Part shown: positions 62,750 to 64,000 of the stretch, piece after piece
Position numbering within the stretch: the stretch's first letter is position 1
How the letters are laid out: every line of letters starts with the position of its first letter
NCBI GenBank assembly: GCA_021805985.1
Contig: JAJZDN010000001.1
Coordinates: 1-64,000 of the forward strand
DNA: 64,000 nucleotides
Source: Planctomycetota bacterium
GTDB lineage: Bacteria; Planctomycetota; Phycisphaerae; WQYP01
Direction of reading: 5' to 3'
Made by a program: the position numbers and the translations under genes
Notes under the pieces: generated by a model
What the model was told of the DNA's origin: nothing
The model's input: the letters and a program-made list of their open reading frames with translations, nothing else
Database searches by the model: none

Positions 62750-63484
62750 TTATCCCGCCGCCAAAGTTTGGCAGCATTCGTTGGAATGCAAGGTGCGGAA
62801 GAAGACGTTGAGATAATGTCGCAGGCGATGATTCGGATTATCCAGTCGGCCGCCGAAGTGCCGATTGGGGTCGTTGTAAATCAGGCGAATGGGCAACTCG
62901 GAAATACGCAGCGATGCCTGCGCCGCACGTACCCAGAATTCCAGCGGGAAGGCATAACCGGTTTCACACAGCTCCAATTTTTCCATCGCCGCCACACGGT
63001 GGGCCTTAAAGCCGCAAAAGCTGTCCGTGAGGTCCAGATTCAGATTGCGATTAATGACTTCTGTAATCAGATGATTGATCAAGCGACGATCCATGGGCGG
63101 TTCATCTTTCCGCGACTTGGTAAGCAGGTAACGCGAGCCGCTGATAATATCGGCATCATCTGCTTCCGCAGCGGCAATAAATTCCGGCAGCGCCGCCGGC
63201 TCATGCTGTTCATCGCAATCCATGGTAATAACCCAGTCGTAACCATGGCGGGATGAATAATCGAAGGCATCAATCAGGCTTTGGCCATAACCCATATTCC
63301 GGGAATGGCGCAAGATGGAAATATCGGACATTGAACGGAGAATTTGCGGCGTGGCATCGGTAGAGCCATCATCAATAACCAGCACGTCGGCATTTGTGTG
63401 CAGACGGATTTCGCCCAGCACCTTGCGCAGGTAGCGTTGTTCGTTGAAGACCGGAATAGCAATAAGCGTTTTCATCGTGCGCAT
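62750..63484 (-). CDS. Family 2 glycosyltransferase, dolichol-phosphate mannosyltransferase-like
   Basis: 244 residues: GT-A fold with MKTLIAIPVFNEQRYL, VLVIDDGSTDATPQIL, RNMGYGQSLIDAFDY and the DxD-type WVITMDCDEQHEP. The ending resembles DPM1/Ppm1 domains that load a polyprenyl phosphate with a sugar. It is not membrane-bound. ATG 63484; ATG 63475 is in frame. It might supply the donor used by a GT39-type transferase such as the one at 50732-52606 (inference, distant genes). Confidence 0.88.
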   Translation of the reverse strand: MRTMKTLIAIPVFNEQRYLRKVLGEIRLHTNADVLVIDDGSTDATPQILRSMSDISILRHSRNMGYGQSLIDAFDYSSRHGYDWVITMDCDEQHEPAALPEFIAAAEADDADIISGSRYLLTKSRKDEPPMDRRLINHLITEVINRNLNLDLTDSFCGFKAHRVAAMEKLELCETGYAFPLEFWVRAAQASLRISELPIRLIYNDPNRHFGGRLDNPNHRLRHYLNVFFRTLHSNECCQTLAAG

Positions 63485-63585
63485 TTTCTCAATGCAAATA
63501 GTAGGCTACTAAACCAAGATGTCAAGGACGGCCGAAAAAAAGCCTCAAATTCCGCCGCAAACACCGCGACGGGGAGGACTGCGCC

Positions 63586-63637
63586 ATTCAATCAAAACGC
63601 ATTCCGCATCCAACTCAACGCTTCCGCATTGAGCTAA
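63586..63637. repeat. Tandem-type repeat unit, first copy
   Basis: Ends with CTTCCGCATTGAGCTAA. A 25-bp core matches 63816-63840 with one mismatch. Confidence 0.7.
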
Positions 63638-63683
63638 TACGCGCGTCATGATTGGATGCGAAACGCAAGAAAAACAAATGTTA

Positions 63684-63727
63684 GCCTGACGCGGCAGCGT
63701 CACGGTTGGATGCGGAACACGGTCGTG
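63684..63727. repeat. Dispersed repeat, copy 2 (family 2)
   Basis: Counterpart of 54612-54655, same orientation. Confidence 0.6.
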
Positions 63728-63789
63728 GACAATAGCTGCACTCCCACGCGGCGCGTGCCGGACCAATCCCGCCGGGGCGAAGCGCATTG

Positions 63790-63840
63790 CGCCATAAAAC
63801 CGCATTCCACGGCAAACTCAACGATTCCGCATTGAGCTAA
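63790..63840. repeat. Tandem-type repeat unit, second copy
   Basis: Second copy of the unit at 63586-63637, about 200 bp away. Confidence 0.7.
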
Positions 63841-63908
63841 CGCCGATCTTGCGGTTGAGTGCCCGGCGTTGTCAGGAAAAGTTATTGCGGCTCGAAAAAC
63901 GAGGTGCG

Positions 63909-64000
63909 TTATTGGCTGGGAATCGGATTTTCCAACAGCCACTGGGCCAGCCGCCGAACGGCTTTCCCCCGGTGACTGACTTGGGATTTCTCCTCCATGG
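63909..64000 (-). CDS. rdgB: RdgB/HAM1-type non-canonical purine NTP pyrophosphatase, C-terminal end (partial)
   Basis: The minus-strand frame enters from the right edge and ends with TAA at 63909-63911. The last residues EEKSQVSHRGKAVRRLAQWL match the C-terminus of RdgB/HAM1 proteins (typically PEEKNRISHRGRAL). RdgB hydrolyses ITP, dITP and XTP to keep them out of nucleic acids. The active site lies beyond the window. Only about 30 residues are visible. Confidence 0.7.
   Translation of the reverse strand, partial: MEEKSQVSHRGKAVRRLAQWLLENPIPSQ

Larger units (their letters stand above)
63485..63908. other. Repeat-dense intergenic region
   Basis: No gene seen. Two copies of the unit containing ACTCAACG-N-TTCCGCATTGAG occur at 63586-63637 and 63790-63840, with the family 2 element between them at 63684-63727. 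It resembles a REP cluster. Confidence 0.6.

Noticed and set aside
1-64000. tRNA and rRNA genes
   Set aside because: No cloverleaf-like sequence with conserved TTC-A-A loop or rRNA segment was recognised by eye in any intergenic stretch; a covariance search would settle it.

Overview
The window reads as a Planctomycetota chromosome segment, most likely Phycisphaerae-like (inference). The evidence is three PEP-CTERM-anchored proteins, an H-X-DG prepilin (DUF1559 type), an XylR-type regulator, a Planctomycete-style RHS protein and Tat-exported glycoside hydrolases. LptF/LptG and an autotransporter C-terminus point to an outer membrane. I recognised no rRNA, tRNA or CRISPR array.

Layout. 1-2.8 kb: autotransporter tail, an interspersed repeat and a Tat-exported GH3 enzyme. 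2.9-8.5 kb: an osmoadaptation block of MscS channel, OtsA and an OtsB-GH15 fusion. 8.6-10.2 kb: gcvT and gcvH without gcvP. 10.2-13.1 kb: lptF-lptG. 13.1-14.4 kb: decaying Gfo/Idh/MocA and short glycosyltransferase genes. 14.5-17.4 kb: an esterase-like hydrolase, a PIN-TRAM membrane protein and a CcbP-like protein.

17.5-34.6 kb is a plant-cell-wall (probably xyloglucan) locus. It holds GH31, GH3 and a GH5-like PEP-CTERM protein in one minus-strand operon, then a frameshifted PEP-CTERM gene, a prepilin, the XylR-type regulator, GH16, a DUF4038 enzyme, a CE2-like esterase and GH74. Two 35-bp motifs (28/35 identical), each exactly 17 bp upstream of a -10 hexamer, precede the prepilin gene and the DUF4038-GH16 pair. 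They are candidate XylR operators.

34.6-42.6 kb: RNase Z-like protein, a candidate small RNA, glycyl-tRNA synthetase, NuoH, a KdpE-like regulator, an FTR1 iron permease behind two perfect Fur-like palindromes, and a GDSL PEP-CTERM esterase. 42.7-47.5 kb is a mobile and decaying island: a 5'-truncated RHS gene plus lipoprotein between ~80-bp direct repeats, a transposase remnant, an internally deleted PIN gene with a partner ORF, and repeats. 47.5-55.9 kb: DUF202/amidase/SYLF operon, a class V aminotransferase, a GT39-like membrane protein, an isolated atpC, a zinc-ribbon protein, DUF2167 and a stomatin. 56-64 kb: mazE-mazF-mfd with overlapping reading frames, phoH, a conserved protein with weak BshC resemblance, a GT2 glycosyltransferase, a repeat patch and the end of rdgB.
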